A stretch of DNA of 64,000 nucleotides from Takakia lepidozioides (GCA_030704615.1 CM060731.1:40610001-40674000), one strand, 5' to 3'. Numbered from the stretch's first letter, positions 24,130-35,990 are shown. Made by a program: numbers and translations. Notes: generated by a model not told the origin, from the sequence alone.

Positions 24130-24862
24130 TTCCTAGGACTCGCCTCCTATTACCGAAAGTATATGAGAAATTTTGCCAAGATCACGGGGCCGCTGTCAGA
24201 CCTTCGGTGTAAATCCAAGGTATGGGTATGGAACACCTTTTGTGGCCAAACTTTTGCCGAGTTGAAGCAGCGGATGGCAGAAGCTCCAGTCTTGAAAATC
24301 CCGGAGTTCGACCGTCCGTTTGAGATTCATGCAGATGCGTCGGACTTTGCGATTGGGGGTGTACTTATGCAAGATGGACGTCCAGTGGCTTACGAAAGTA
24401 AGAAACTAAATGAAGTGAAGCGATGGTGGCCAACGCACGAGAAAGAGATGAAGGCAGTGGTGCATTGCCTTGAGCTTTGGCGTCACTATGGTGGTTTCCA
24501 ACCCGGTGAAGGTGTTCACGGACAATGTCATGGTGAAGTATTTTGCCACGCAGCCTAAGTTGTCCCCAAAACAACTTAGGTGGCAAGATACTTTGGCGGT
24601 GTTTGACGTGGATATCCAGTACAAACCGGGACGGGACAATGTGGGTGGCCGATGCTTTAAGTAGAAAGCAGCAGCTCATGTTGGTGTGCAGGGGCGAGAC
24701 GGCGCTCCAAAGGAAGATCCGGAAGGCTTACCGAAAGGATGAGATGGCAAAGTCCGTGATGCGGGACTTGAGGATGGGGGTTAAATCGTAGTTCCACTTG
24801 CAAAACGGACTGCTCCGGTACAAGCAAAAGCGTCTCTACCACTACCAGAGAAACCGGTTTTT
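24130..24862 (+). pseudogene. RNase H and connection, element A, truncated before integrase
   Basis: FLGLASYYRKYMRNFAKI is followed by the RNase H pattern: FEIHADASDFAIGGVLMQDG, then THEKEMKAVVHCLELWRHY and, in other frames, VFTDNVMVKYFATQPKLS and VADALSRK. It stops in the linker to integrase (FHLQNGLLRYKQKRLY). No integrase or 3' LTR follows, so the element was cut near 24862. Confidence 0.85.
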
Positions 24863-25830
24863 TTAACGGCTATTCTCACACATTTTGGTGTGAAAAGAGT
24901 TCAAGTTCACACCCCCCCCTGGTGTTAGGTTAACCCAGTCTTTTGCACCATATGAAACTTTCTTGGTCCTGTGAAAAAACCATCTCACACCAAACTTCAC
25001 CTGAGTGGCTGTAGGTTTAGGTGGCTCTTTTGATGACGGATATTTTGACGGCCGTTTGACTGTCAGTTCAACTAGTATTTTGACTAAGTAATCTTAATGG
25101 TCTTCTACTGTTATTACTATTTACACCTCGTTGCCACCATGTCTGCCACATGTATGTAAAAGGGAATGCCACGTAGTAGAGTCCATCAGAATTATTAAAT
25201 AAATAATAGATATTAAGGGCTCTTCTTACGGCTTCTCTCACACAGATTTAACACCAGTTCAAATCGTGTGTGAACGCAATGACACTAGTGTGAATACTGT
25301 CACATCCACTGTTCTGTTCCTATTGGACGAAAAGTAAACAATTATTATTTATTAACAAATGCTAAAATGAATAGTCATATTATTGTTGTTGTTGTTGTAT
25401 AGATATTCTCATAATAAATGGGATAGCACCCGAAAGCCATTGGCTGCTTGATTTAATATTTAATATATAATAATTTTTATTTGTTTTGTTTCATTTAAAT
25501 AAAAGCTTATTTAAAATAGGGGATAATATTTGTATTATTAACCACATTGACCTGTAGTAATGTTATTAATATTAAATATAGCAAACAACCAACAAAATAC
25601 CACATTCATGTCTACACAAGGAAAATTTGGCTTGATGTGGGAAAATGAAGTTGCCCTTGAACAAGGGATCTTGTGATCATACATGAGAATAGCAAGAGCA
25701 TCAATTCAAAAAATACGGTTCACATGAGAAGAGCTGTTTTGTTTACCTGGCTCAGCAACCCTCAATCCATAAAGAAAACTAAACTAAACTAAACTTGTAG
25801 CACCTTCAATATCACGCGTGTTTAAGAAAC
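24863..25830. other. AT-rich non-coding stretch between elements A and D
   Basis: There is no ORF of interest. Two loosely similar segments (ACGGCTATTCTCACACA near 24872 and ACGGCTTCTCTCACACAG near 25230), each followed by GTGTGAA, suggest a small unidentified repeat. Part of this could be the 3' LTR of element D. A TTG trinucleotide run is near 25384. Confidence 0.4.
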
Positions 25831-26173
25831 TTGTCGTGCACCTAAGCATCGTGCCACAACATACATCGTTGTCCACCACACAATCTAAGCACACAATCAT
25901 AGAAAGTTATGCCACAATCGCCCCCCTAGCTGGTGATTAGGTCCCTCTAACACCGGATAGCTGACAAGTATCCATCTCAATAAGATCATCGCTTGGTCTT
26001 CAATTGCACAAGTCCCAACACCTGAAGTCGATAGATCAAGAGGCCGGGTGCAAACGTAGCCCCATCGTTAGTCGCCTTCATGCAATCCATGATCTTCAGT
26101 TGAGTATCCATGGCATTGAAGCCCCACTAGCTAGACCTTGGATCACTTGTCCGCCTCACCATTGTCATGCCCA

Positions 26174-26425
26174 CTACCTCTGTCCAAGGCACCGTGGACA
26201 CAACCATTCTCCGATAGGGACCTCCTCAAGTGGCGGTGTCAAGCATCCCATGTGCCACCCCCTTGAGCATTTGTCACACCCCAACATGGTTGCGGCGCCA
26301 CCAGCATGCCCACATAGCATGCAATGCAACCCTGCAGGTACCACTGCAAGGTTGGGATCTATCATCCCATCCACATGTGGAAGGTGACATGGCGTACAAT
26401 TGCGCACATGGTCCTTCCATACCAT
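26174..26425 (-). pseudogene. PHD finger at the C-terminus of the element D polyprotein
   Basis: The cysteine and histidine spacing is that of a PHD finger: CMLCGHAGGAATMLGCDKC, then RGWHMGC and WLCPRC (Cys4-His-Cys3), with the aromatic before the histidine. It follows an integrase tail (PGDYVYLQQ, TLDV, ILRV, SGVLILEG in one frame) through one in-frame TGA and CAPCHLP-like spacer residues (NCTPCHLPHVDGMIDPNLA). It stands where chromoviruses carry a chromodomain. PHD fingers commonly read histone H3 tails, so a targeting role is inferred. A one-base frameshift near 26552 separates it from the integrase frame. Confidence 0.85.
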
Positions 26426-26484
26426 GTCATCTCAACCTTCCAGAATCAACACTCCTGAAGGCAACACCTCCCTGACCCTTAAAA

Positions 26485-27480
26485 TCACACGTCCTGCTGT
26501 GACATCCAAGGTCGTAGGCGCTGTCTGTTGAAGATACACATAGTCCCCAGGTGGAAACGCCGAACACTTGGCCGATATCCCCCTCCACGTATAGTGGCGT
26601 ACCTCAATGTGTCTCGGTGTTGGGCAATAGCAAGGTTCTCAAAAGCCATAGGTATGACTTCTTGGAACAACTCTGCCCGCTGGGCACAAGTTTGTATCCA
26701 CACATCTGGATCATCAAGGTTGAGAACTATTGCAGCCTCCCTACGAATAGATGCAGGCAAATCCGGCTCTCGGCCGAAGAGAAGAAAGTAAGGTGAGAAG
26801 GAGGCAAGTGAAGCTTGTTTGCTGAACCTATAGCCCATAACTAGCCAAGGCAGTTGAAGGTCCCAATCTCCTAGGTGTCCCTTCTGCAAACCGTACTTGC
26901 GCAAACCTCTCTTGACTGTCTGAGCAACTCTCTCCGCCAAGCCATCAGCCTCGAGATGATCCCGAGATCTATCAAGGCTTGCTCACACAAAGCCTGAAAC
27001 TCCCCCAAGAATTCTCTCCCCCGGTCCGTGAGTACCTCGGCTGGAGCACCAAAATGGCTAAGCACTCGATCTAAGAATGCATACGCAGCCCCCTCACTTG
27101 TCTTGTCAGGCAATGCCACCAGTTCAATCCATTTGGAGAAGTGTTCCACCATCACCAGCACATACTTGTTATGGCAAATCGTCAATGGCAATGGGCCTGC
27201 AAAGTCGAGACTCCAACGATAGCCCAAATCCATAATGGGTAAAGGATGCAATTGTGGAGTAGGGGCGTTGAAAGAAGCCCGCACTCTATCACACACCATG
27301 CACCTTGCCACTAACTGTTGCACATCCGTGTGCATGCCCCGCCACCAATGCTGCCCTTGCAGCAAACTATGAGTGCGCCGCACCCCAAAATATCCCAACT
27401 CCTCACGGGCATGGCGTACCAATCGCGCTCATTATGTTGGATGAGGTACAATCCTCACTCGTCCATCCTCCCATACCCGG
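26485..27480 (-). pseudogene. Integrase, element D
   Basis: It begins with an HHCC zinc domain (LVRHAREELGYFGVRRTHS, then CMVCDR). The DDE core follows (YRWSLDFAGPLP with the first D, TDRGREFLGEF with the second, and LAERVAQTVKRGLRKYG with E). Then comes SPYFLLFGREPDLPASIRRE and the shift into the PHD-bearing tail. A frame change near 26940-26990 breaks the core. It belongs downstream of the RNase H at 27567-28462. Confidence 0.88.
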
Positions 27481-27566
27481 AGTAGGTGAGTCCCTTCCCA
27501 CTTGAACCTCTTGGCTTGTTGTAAGATCCGATCTCTCTCCTTAGCAGTCACACTGGCTGTTGTCTC

Positions 27567-28462
27567 TCATGTACGAAGGTAGGCCAACACTGCTGCATCT
27601 TCATGCACATCCTTAGCACCACCAAGCTCCTCACTGATCTCCGGATCGTCATGCACACCATCTACTTGACCAATGCTATGGGATGGACCAGCTTGAGCTC
27701 CCATTGCTAGGATGCACAAAAAGGCAGATGCGTGCCATCCTGGCACCATCTCCTCATCCGTCTCACCATGCCACCGAGCTCCAGTATCATCATGCTCGCT
27801 CATGCATGGATTACGACTCAACCCATCTGCATCCCAATTGACTATACCGGCTCGATGCACCACCTAGAAGTCGTACTCTTGAAGCATAAGTGCCCACCGT
27901 GCAAGCTTCCATGTAAGCTTGTCTGACTCCATCAACCACTTCAATGGTTGGTGATCCGTGACAAGGGTGAAGAGGTTGCCATAGAGGTAGCATCTAAAAT
28001 GTGTCACTGCCCATACCGCAGCTAGACACTCCCCTTTATATGAGCTTAACTTCGCCTCGGCATCATTGTTCGAGCGGCTGACATATGCCACTACGAACTC
28101 TCTTCCCTCGTCATCCACCTGTGTGAGCACTGCTCCAATTCCCAGCATACTCCAATCCATATGCAGCTGGAAAGGCCGCCTCAGAATAGGTGCAGAAGTC
28201 AATCGAGCCTTGAGTTCCTCAAAGGCTTCCTCCTGTTCCTTCTCCCACTGCCACTCCTGACCCACCTTGGTCAACTTGGTAAGAGCCTTTGCAATGCTGC
28301 TAAATCCCTTGACAAACCATCGATAGTAATTTGCTAACCCCATGAAAGCACGAACTCTTCTAACATCTATGGGGCGTGGAATGCGTGCAATGGCCTCCAC
28401 CTTCGTCTTTTGAATACCCAATCCTCCAGGGTATATCATGTGGCCCAGATACTCAATCTGGT
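27567..28462 (-). pseudogene. RT-connection and RNase H, element D
   Basis: The segment opens with YLGHMIYPGGLGIQKTKVEA, the end of RT, and continues RAFMGLANYYRWFVKGFSSI. RNase H follows: FQLHMDWSMLGIGAVLTQVD, KLSSYKGECLAAVWAVTHFR and LVTDHQPLKWLMESDKL, then HRAGIVNWDADGLSRNPC. The RNase H region has few disruptions, in contrast to the integrase. The upstream part of RT is at 39108-39790. Confidence 0.88.
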
Positions 28463-30757
28463 TGTCAAGTTAAATAAGCACAGTGTGAAAACAGCTAGAA
28501 TAAAACTAGTTATTTGCATTTAACACTTGGATTTAGGTCAAGTGTTAAATCAGATGTCAAGTTTAGTTTGACACCTGGTCCGTCTTATCTTCACGAGAGC
28601 GGCAGTCGCGCGGCTCATCTTTCTCGAGTTGAGCCTGCGCGACCGAGCTCCTTCTTGCGTTTAGAAGCTGTGTGTGCTTATGATGGGAGTGTAGGTTGTT
28701 GTGGGGTGGAGCCCTTATAGCTTGGGGTGCCCCTGGCTCGACTTCTATTTTAAAGAGTGATAGCAATGGATTTCATATTTCTTGTGTTGAGAGTGTGTGT
28801 CCTTTTAGCTTTTGTTTATCACTCGAGAAAGATGCAACTGTATCTAGTTTTCTAGGGCTAAGCTAGATGTTACGTTCCGGTTTTTAAGCACTATTATAAT
28901 ATAGCTTGGTTACGAGAGCTTGCAGGTAGACTGGCTATGTGTGCCTAGTGGAGCATAACAGGAAGGCGGGAACCACTCGAAGTGTCGCTGCAGCAGTTCA
29001 AAGCCAACAATATTCTCGTCCTTCTGGCAGGCACTGCAGCAGGCTGTCTGCCTTGTTCTGATAGCGTGGGGGGCATGTCCTCATCAACAGTTGTACATAG
29101 GGGGCTTCTGCCGCTGCCATGGCTTGTGCTTTTCCCACCTCGGCAGGACTGGAGGATCAGGCTTGACGTAGTAGGAACAAAGCCTCAGGTGCTCTTTCTG
29201 TGCTCTTTCATTGCCAGCCTTTAGTGCACCACCAGCTGCACATACTATCACATGCAGGGAAAACCGACCGTAGCGACCGTAGCTGCCAGGGCCTTGGTGA
29301 ATCCCGCTGCAGGCGAGGATGTTGTGCGGCAGCAGAGGTTGTTGAGTGGTCAGGCCTTGCGAGTGTCGTCCGTGCCCTCCAAGATTGGTGTTGGGGCCCG
29401 TGGATTGGGGTTATCTCTGTTCAACCATGACAAGTGTGCTCCTGTCCCCAAGCTGCCATAGTAGAAGGCTTAGCTATTTTTGCCACTGGGCAATGCCTTG
29501 AGCTTTCAGAATCCTCACCTTGAGTGATCTGGGGACTGGAGACCGGCCATGTCCGCTTGTTTGTCAACGTGAACCCAAATATCTTGCAGTCTTGCTCCAC
29601 CTGCGGGCTGGGTGTGCAGACCTGCTGCAGCTCTGGCTGTTTGGGGCAAACACCTACTGACAAAGAGTGTCCTTGCAGACCAAGCAAATCGTTCTCCGTC
29701 TGAGTTTGATTGATGGGCAGTGACCGCTCAGGCATTCCAACCACTTGACAAGATGAAGATGCTGATTCATTTGCTAATGTGAACCAACTAGGTAAAGAAG
29801 CCTGCAAGGAAGGCTGTTGCGGATCCAGTAAACGACTTCCACTGCAATTTGTTGCTTGATGGCTCTGTTACAATGTGACTACTGTAAGAAAGATTCAGAC
29901 CTGCCAGGCAAGCTATGAACGTTGATATCTGCACTACCACAACTCCCTAGGATTAATACAAGTGCCTGGAGTGAAATGGATAGCTGGAGAACTGCTCAGC
30001 CCATACATTTGGAGTTAAGAGTCATATCATCTACATTGAGGGCGGAGGCCAGGCATCGGAAATGGACCCACCTTGTGTGGAAGCTGATCGCAGGCATGAT
30101 GGAGCGTGTGGAGAACAACCGAGTTGCACTCACTGTCAATACTGGTTGGGGTCGACTTGGGTGGTGATCGCAGGCATGATATGAACATGTGGAGGATGAC
30201 AATGCCAGTCAAGCACAGCGCTACACACCAAGCGTGACCAGAGCACATGCTTGCGCCACAATGAAAGTGGCATGATTGATCAAGTTCTGTTGACAACCAA
30301 CGCTGAGGACTGCGGTTTGTGAAGATCAGGGTTAGGTCAATCCGAATACCTCAAATAGGAGATGCCCCCATTCCGCTGATGCCAAGGACGCGATGATGCC
30401 CTGTGCTGTTGTTGTAAGTCCCGCCATAGCTCTCTCTCTCTCTCTCACGGAAGACTGCTGCTGTGGAGTGCGCTCGGAAATGGGGCAGTAGTGTGCTCAC
30501 AGTGCGAGGGGAACGGCCTCGGGAACCCGTAGGTAACCAGGGAACAGGAACCAAGACAAGTATTTTTAAAAAAAAAAAAAAAAAAAAATCGTTCTTTGAT
30601 CTAATTTAAATTAGATAGAGCCTGTTTGCCATAACTTTGGCCTACCAAGGCCGTTGGACCCAAACTTGCGCAGGACCTACAGAAAAGGGAAATCTACCTA
30701 TCTAAACCTGGTTTCTGTTTTTGGGACTCTGCTAAAAATCTATGGAATTTTTAGAGT
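28463..30757. other. Left part of the nested insertion, origin unknown
   Basis: About 2.3 kb without a recognisable gene. A CT run lies near 30430, a direct repeat TGATCGCAGGCATGAT occurs at about 30085 and 30166, and a 21-base A run is at 30568-30588. No counterpart is visible upstream of element D, so it may be an LTR, a separate insertion or captured host DNA. Confidence 0.4.
30568..30588 (+). repeat. Poly(A) run
   Basis: Twenty-one consecutive A follow TATTTTT. It could be the tail of a retroposed transcript ending here on the plus strand, but no matching gene structure was recognised upstream. Confidence 0.6.
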
Positions 30758-31364
30758 GTGAGTGTGCTAAGAAAGATCCACGATCCTATCTCTAGAACCT
30801 GTGTTGGTCTATATGAGAGACAAATTTGTGGATGTACTCCTTGCATGGCTGGGGGAAATGAGGACGTAATTGAAGGGCAGGATTCTTCTCTTAGCCTGTG
30901 CACACAAGGGGACAAGATTTATGTTTCCCAAGGAACTCAGACTGATTTGAGTGGAGAACAGTTGGACGATTTGATTGCATACTGGGAGTCAGGCATTAGC
31001 AGTAGACAACAGACTGCTGTAGTTGGCATTGAGGGCCTCAATATCGCCTTGGACAGTCAGAACTCTGTTGGAGCCAGCAGTTCTGCAGCTGTAGGTGAAA
31101 TACCAAAGTGGGTGAAAGCTAGGCTTGGAACACAGCCAAAGACAGCCCCGGGGACCAAGGTGTTCAGCCACAAGGTCGTGGTGTACTGGAGCAGAGGAGC
31201 AGGAGCTACACAAGTTTGTGCAATCAGACATGGTGGCAACCGGATACGCTCTGCACAGGGCAACCACGAGCGGGTTCATCAGCAATGACATGTTTGTTGT
31301 GCGTGAAGGAGATGCACTCATTCGCAATGAGGACACCCGCACCCGTCTCAAACTTTCGAGTTGA
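30758..31364 (+). pseudogene. Unrecognised ORF in the nested insertion, one frameshift
   Basis: A 176-codon stretch from 30758 (first ATG about 30848) reads EGLNIALDSQNSVGASSSAA and GEIPKWVKARLGTQPKTAPG. A second frame (31125-31364) continues in similar style (LHKFVQSDMVATGYALHRAT, GFISNDMFVVREGDALI), so one protein of about 200 residues was probably broken near 31215. I do not recognise the family. It precedes the D' leader, and element D has no equivalent visible. Confidence 0.45.
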
Positions 31365-32304
31365 GAGACTTCAGACCCCCCTCTGTTTTCTTTAGTATTC
31401 AGTGAGCGGGAGATAGGGGAGTATTGCTTTGTCTCTACCTGGCAGAAAGAGGAGGAGGGTTGGTTAGAGCGAGCTACTGTAGCTTGGGACAAGGTAGTGG
31501 CAGGTTTCTGGACATAGATATACCTCCTACACCTTACCATCATGCAGAGCGAGGCACTTTGAGAGAAGTCTGGCATTTGATAGCATAGATCAGGATTAGA
31601 TCTTGCTTGGTTCTATTCTTCCCCTCCATCTCTGTACTATTTTCATTACCATGTACTTGTAGTTGCCAAAGCCTCTCTTGGTGGGGGCCAGTCAGTCCGG
31701 GGTTTTGGGCTGGGATATTCTGCAGGATCAGCATTGCAGCTGGATTTTTGGTGTGGGGGTGTTGATGTTTTGATTTCTTGTGTTTGGATCCCCCCCCAAC
31801 ACCTGCATGCTTGACTGTGCGCCATGTTGGTTTTGTGTGGGCGCTTGCTTTCATAGGGATTAGGCCGGATTTGATCACCGGTCAATCCTAGAGTATGCTG
31901 TCGGTGGTGAGGCTGGAGTGATGACCAGCAAGACCACCAGTGTTTCTTCTATGGTGAGCTGGGTTGATGACCAGCCAACCATAGAGTTCTTGCGGTGATG
32001 CAGGTGCAGGTGCCCTGAGCCATTGGGATATGACCCTTAGACTGCAACAGGTGCCCACCCGTGTCACTATTAGATTAGTACTAGAGCCTTATAGTGTCAC
32101 GTGGAGGAGGTGCACATTGTGAGTGTCATTACGGAGTTATCCAAGGGTTTTGAGGGAGTACGGCTACAGGCAGTAACAGTGAGAGTGGGTTCACAAGACG
32201 AGGTATTCGGTTCAGACCACCTTCACCGCCACCCTCAATTACTGTAGAGTCAGACACAGACTCGAGGCTTCATCAACAGGTGTGCACTTTCATTCGCCAT
32301 TGTT
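31365..32304 (+). other. Leader (5' untranslated region) of element D'
   Basis: From about 31640 this matches the minus-strand sequence 44720-44240 upstream of the element D gag, including CACACCTGCATGCTTGACTG-like and GATTTGATCACCGG segments and repeated GATGACCAGC boxes. It is non-coding. Primer-binding site and LTR end were not identified. Confidence 0.6.
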
Positions 32305-33933
32305 GTGGGAGACATGGAGGAGATGTATGGAGCTACCAAGGGCCTCGTAGGTACTCTGGAGCTGTGGGCACAATCGAGTTGGATGACTTTATCCAGGAGT
32401 TCGAGCTGGTGTGATTTGGCAGCAGATGCGCAATCCACAGCTATTCACCCCATTCATGGCGTGGAAGGGATTGTTCCAGCATTTGGAAGGCCCGCCTATG
32501 GACGATTACCACGAGTTCAGGCGAGGACATGAAGCAGAGATTGAGGAGTGGAGGATGTATTGGTCACCTGACTACGTCTCCATTACTTGAGGCACGACGC
32601 GACCAGTAGCTGCATCAGTACCAATAGCTCCCACTGCCAGCACTAGTAGTGGAGCAAGTAGTGCTGGTACTTCTGTAGGTGGTACCAGTTCAAAAGGTGC
32701 TACTACTCCTCCTGCCACGACTACAACGCATGTGCCTAGATTCAACCCGGTGGTGAAGTTCTTCCAGGAGTTGCGGAGGAACTACCAAGGTATACGGACA
32801 GAGAAGCTGCGAAGTTTGCAAGACTTCCAGCGCAAACCCAGTGAGAGCCTGCCGCGAGAGGCGTACACTCGTATGAGGCGGCGCTTGATAGGTGTGACCC
32901 AAGGGATTACTGAAGCTCAGGCAATCCAGTTTGGTATGGAATTCTGGACAAGGAGCTCAAGAGAAGGGTGCGATGCAGATGCAACCCTGTTACAAGCAGC
33001 CCCAACCCACATTAGCAGAGTGGGTTTCTGCTGGCTGAGCGGATTGAGCTCAACATGGTGGAGGAGCGAGTTGTTACATTGGATTTGGCAAGGACATGCC
33101 TGCACGGGGCACTGTCAGCCCACAGCACAAGGGACTGCCCAACAGCGTGGTCAGGGGGCAAGGTTTCCCAGCCCAAGTTCCATGGAGCTTACAGGGGACC
33201 TCAGGTGCAGAGGCCCGTGGCATCTTTTGCAGGCCAACAGCAACCAGGGGTGATATGTTGGACATGTGGAGGACCCCATGTCAAGAGAGATTGCCCAGAG
33301 AGTGGCAAAAGGCCGGCACAAAGCACACCTGCACAGTTGCAGTGTGGGCATTGCGGCAAGTATGGGCATGGAGATGCCCAGTGTTATGACTTGCATCCTG
33401 AGTTGCGCCCAGGCCAGTTCCAAGGGAACAATGGTGGCGGGGGCGAGGTGGACCAGCCCAAAGAGGACGAGGTGGTCGGGCACGAGGTGCAGGCCAAGGG
33501 CAACTCCACATGGCAAGGACGCGGAGGTCAGGGTGTTGACCAAGGCATGGCCAATCGGCTTCAGCAGCTAGAGCAGAGGCTCGCTGCCATGGCTATAGCT
33601 CAGGCGATACCGGCTCCCAGGCGGGATGGTCCACCTCCTGCTCCTGAGGGAGGAGATATGGGAGGTATGGGATTCATGTGCGGAGCAGCACTACCACTAG
33701 AGCAGGTGGAGTCTGCTGCAGCCATGACTCGAGGAGCAGCACGAGTTCCTGAGCCACGAGGTGCAGAGGGAGTTGGATCCACAACATGGGGAGGCAAGCC
33801 GTCAGGCAAGGCTGCCTCAGTCATTCACCTTGCGGAGACAGTGTCAACGCCATCCATGGCACCTAGTTCTCGCCCGACTGTTACCGAGGCGGAGGTTACT
33901 ATGCCATTGGGAGAGCTACACGTGCAGCACTGA
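32305..33933 (+). pseudogene. gag of element D'
   Basis: The order is an N-terminal part (MEEMYGATKG), a core (FNPVVKFFQELRRNYQGIRT, LQDFQRKPSESL, REAYTRMRRRLIGVTQGITE) and a nucleocapsid with two zinc knuckles (CWTCGGPHVKRDC and CGHCGKYGHGDAQC, 33258-33395). A Gly/Pro-rich linker follows (33400-33930). The frame changes near 32530, 32730, 33000 and 33060. It is colinear with the better preserved gag of D at 41808-44092. Confidence 0.85.
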
Positions 33934-34249
33934 CACCTGCTACCAAGGCTAGTGCAGCCGGTGTGTTATTGGGGCAGCCACCTCTGTGTGTCAAGCCCCA
34001 CTGTTCTCGGCAACCATGATTGCGACGCCGGGGTGAGACCAGCTGCAGTTTTCAGACTAGCAGCAACTTCTGTGAGAGTGGGAGGTCACTTCATCTTCTG
34101 CGGAGTTAGTGGAAGGTGTAGTGGCAGAGGGATCCTCGGATTTGAGGGTCAAGACTGCCACGGCTGCGCCTGGCAAGCTGCAGCTGCCAGGTTGACGAGC
34201 TGCCAGCTAGGCCAGCCTTGAGCGCGCCATGGTGACACCTGGAGTTGTC

Positions 34250-34933
34250 TTGTTAGACAACCAGGATGCATTTTCACTTTGAGTGGGACCGGCAGGCAAG
34301 AAGTACCGGCCACTGCGGGTCTTGTTGGACTCGGGAGCTCAGCCACTGATGTTGGGCAGAGCTGCTATTGCAGGTTTGGGCTCATGGAGGCGGATATGGA
34401 GCCTTGTCCTTTCCAGATACAGACATCTCTGGGAGGATCAGAGCAGGCTCGGGGCATGACACGGCATCAGTTGGCCATTAGACTGCAGCCGGATCATCCT
34501 ATCGATGGCTCAGTAATGCGAGCCAAGGCCATTGTGACAGACGCGGTCTCTTACGATGTCCTCATTGGTGGGGCAGTGTTATACCATGGGCTTCACCCTG
34601 GATTTTGGGAGGAGTCAGCATTCTACAGGCCTGGATGGCAGTCAGGGGATGGTCGTCGTGCACAGCTCCCTGTGACATTCATTGGGGGTATTGCGGCTGC
34701 CCAGCGGGGCAAGATGCCAACACTAGCCGCCTTTACAGCTGCAGTTAGTTGGCCTGGAGAGTTGCTGGAAGGCAATGCCCATGCAGAGGATGTGCCACCT
34801 CCAGCAGAGCAGGATGACATGCATGGTATGGCGGAGTTGCCTGCCATGGTTGCTCACACTCCATTGTGGGGTACGAGCAAGGATTTGCAGCAGGTGCTGA
34901 TCGACGGGTGCAACAAGCCTGGGTAAGAGGCTT
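34250..34933 (+). pseudogene. Retropepsin (aspartic protease) of element D'
   Basis: RPLRVLLDSGAQPLMLGR-type sequence holds the active site DSG at 34328-34336. It is followed by EPCPFQIQTSLGG, VRAKAIVTDAVSYDVLIGGA and FWEESAFYRPGWQSGDGRR. The protease lies between gag and the methyltransferase, as in D. The active-site triad is intact here but reads DLG in D. Confidence 0.8.
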
Positions 34934-35990
34934 TTGTTCGTCAGAAGAGGAGAGAGTGCGGGTATTGCACCAGACCACCTCAGTTGTCACCATTGGATAC
35001 CACACCTATTGTGTGGCAGTATCCGGATGAAGGCATTGCCTTCTGGACTTGGCGGATCAGCACGGATTGGCTGCTGTGCTACAGGCAGGTGTGCAAGTAA
35101 GGCGGTTACCTGTATGTGGAGAGGGATGAGACTGCACGACGCGTCTCACTGCGCCATGTTGCTCAGTTGGTAAGCAGTACCCTGACTTGTTGCTGTGTCT
35201 GCAGTTCGTGGATACCAACAAGCCTTGCCAGCAGACATTTCCTGTTGGGGCGCGGATTTGGAGCAGGTTGGCTCCATTGATCTGTAGTGGCAGGTTGGCC
35301 CTGCCAAGGGCATTCATCAGCCGGGCATGGCAATGGATTGCGAGACTCGAGGACGGGTCTGTTTTGGGAGATGGTGCGGGTTTTGCGCCACTTGCAGCTT
35401 CATCAAGCTGTATCTCCAGCATACATCTTGGAGAATGTGCCACTGATGGGTGATTCTCGGGCCAGGGTGATGGCCAGTGTGCATCAAGTCCGGTCGTGGC
35501 TTGGGTCAGTCAGCTGCTGCTGGATGCAGCTGCAGTGGGATCACGGGCTCATCGTCCACGGCTTTGGTGGACTAACTTGATGCCACCCGCACTGCTCAAG
35601 CGTGCATTTGATGGGGTGCAGCGGCCAGCACACCTCACCGTGGATGGCATTTTGGACACAGGGAGGCAGTCTCAACGTGTGAGACACGATGACCGTTCGC
35701 CTTTGGCATGGTCAACAGGGTGGGTCAACCACGAGCAGCATTACCTACACTACTCAGCTTCCCAGGATCCCATGCTTTTCGGGATGGTGGACCTGGCCTC
35801 TGTGGGATGCCAGTTGCAACAGTTAGTGGAGCCTAATGCCGACGACGAGAGCGGGCTATGGGATTTTCCACTGGGACCACGGCGGTGCCTTCTCTTTCTG
35901 AGGCATCACGTCGTCAGGTGTTGGGGCAAGCAATGGATCTCAATTGCTTGACCTGGATTATCAGCTTGGCTATGGCTGAGCAACGTAGAG
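34934..35990 (+). pseudogene. C5 DNA methyltransferase domain of element D'
   Basis: The motifs appear in canonical order over several frames. The SAM-binding region is near 35040 (LLDLADQHGLAAVLQAG, eroded). Motif IV is AGWPCQGHSSAGHGNGL with the catalytic cysteine codon TGC at 35302-35304. Motif VI is AYILENVPLMGD, near 35420. Motif VIII is GSRAHRPRLWWTNL, near 35560. A C-terminal SRRQVLGQAMDLNCLTW lies near 35900. The gene is broken by frameshifts, but the catalytic motifs survive. The order I-IV-VI-VIII-IX/X is that of DNMT3/DNMT1/bacterial enzymes, not the permuted plant DRM order. Confidence 0.85.

Larger units (their letters stand above)
25831..28462 (-). mobile_element. 3' half of element D (Ty3/gypsy with DNA methyltransferase and PHD finger)
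   Basis: Read on the minus strand this holds the RT-connection, RNase H, integrase and PHD finger, then a purine tract (AGGGGGGCGAT near 25920) and a putative LTR start TGTGGCATAAC. Its upstream edge at 28462 continues exactly where the minus-strand element ending at 39108 breaks off, so the two are halves of one element split by an insertion. Confidence 0.85.

Noticed and set aside
26004-26387. 127-codon plus-strand ORF
   Set aside because: It is antisense to the PHD finger and 3' region of element D, with no family resemblance.
29421-29807. Minus-strand ORF with CKIFGFTLTN, briefly considered as an auxin-response-factor fragment
   Set aside because: Only about ten residues resemble that family. 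No B3 or PB1 domain is nearby, and the ORF lies inside the nested insertion.
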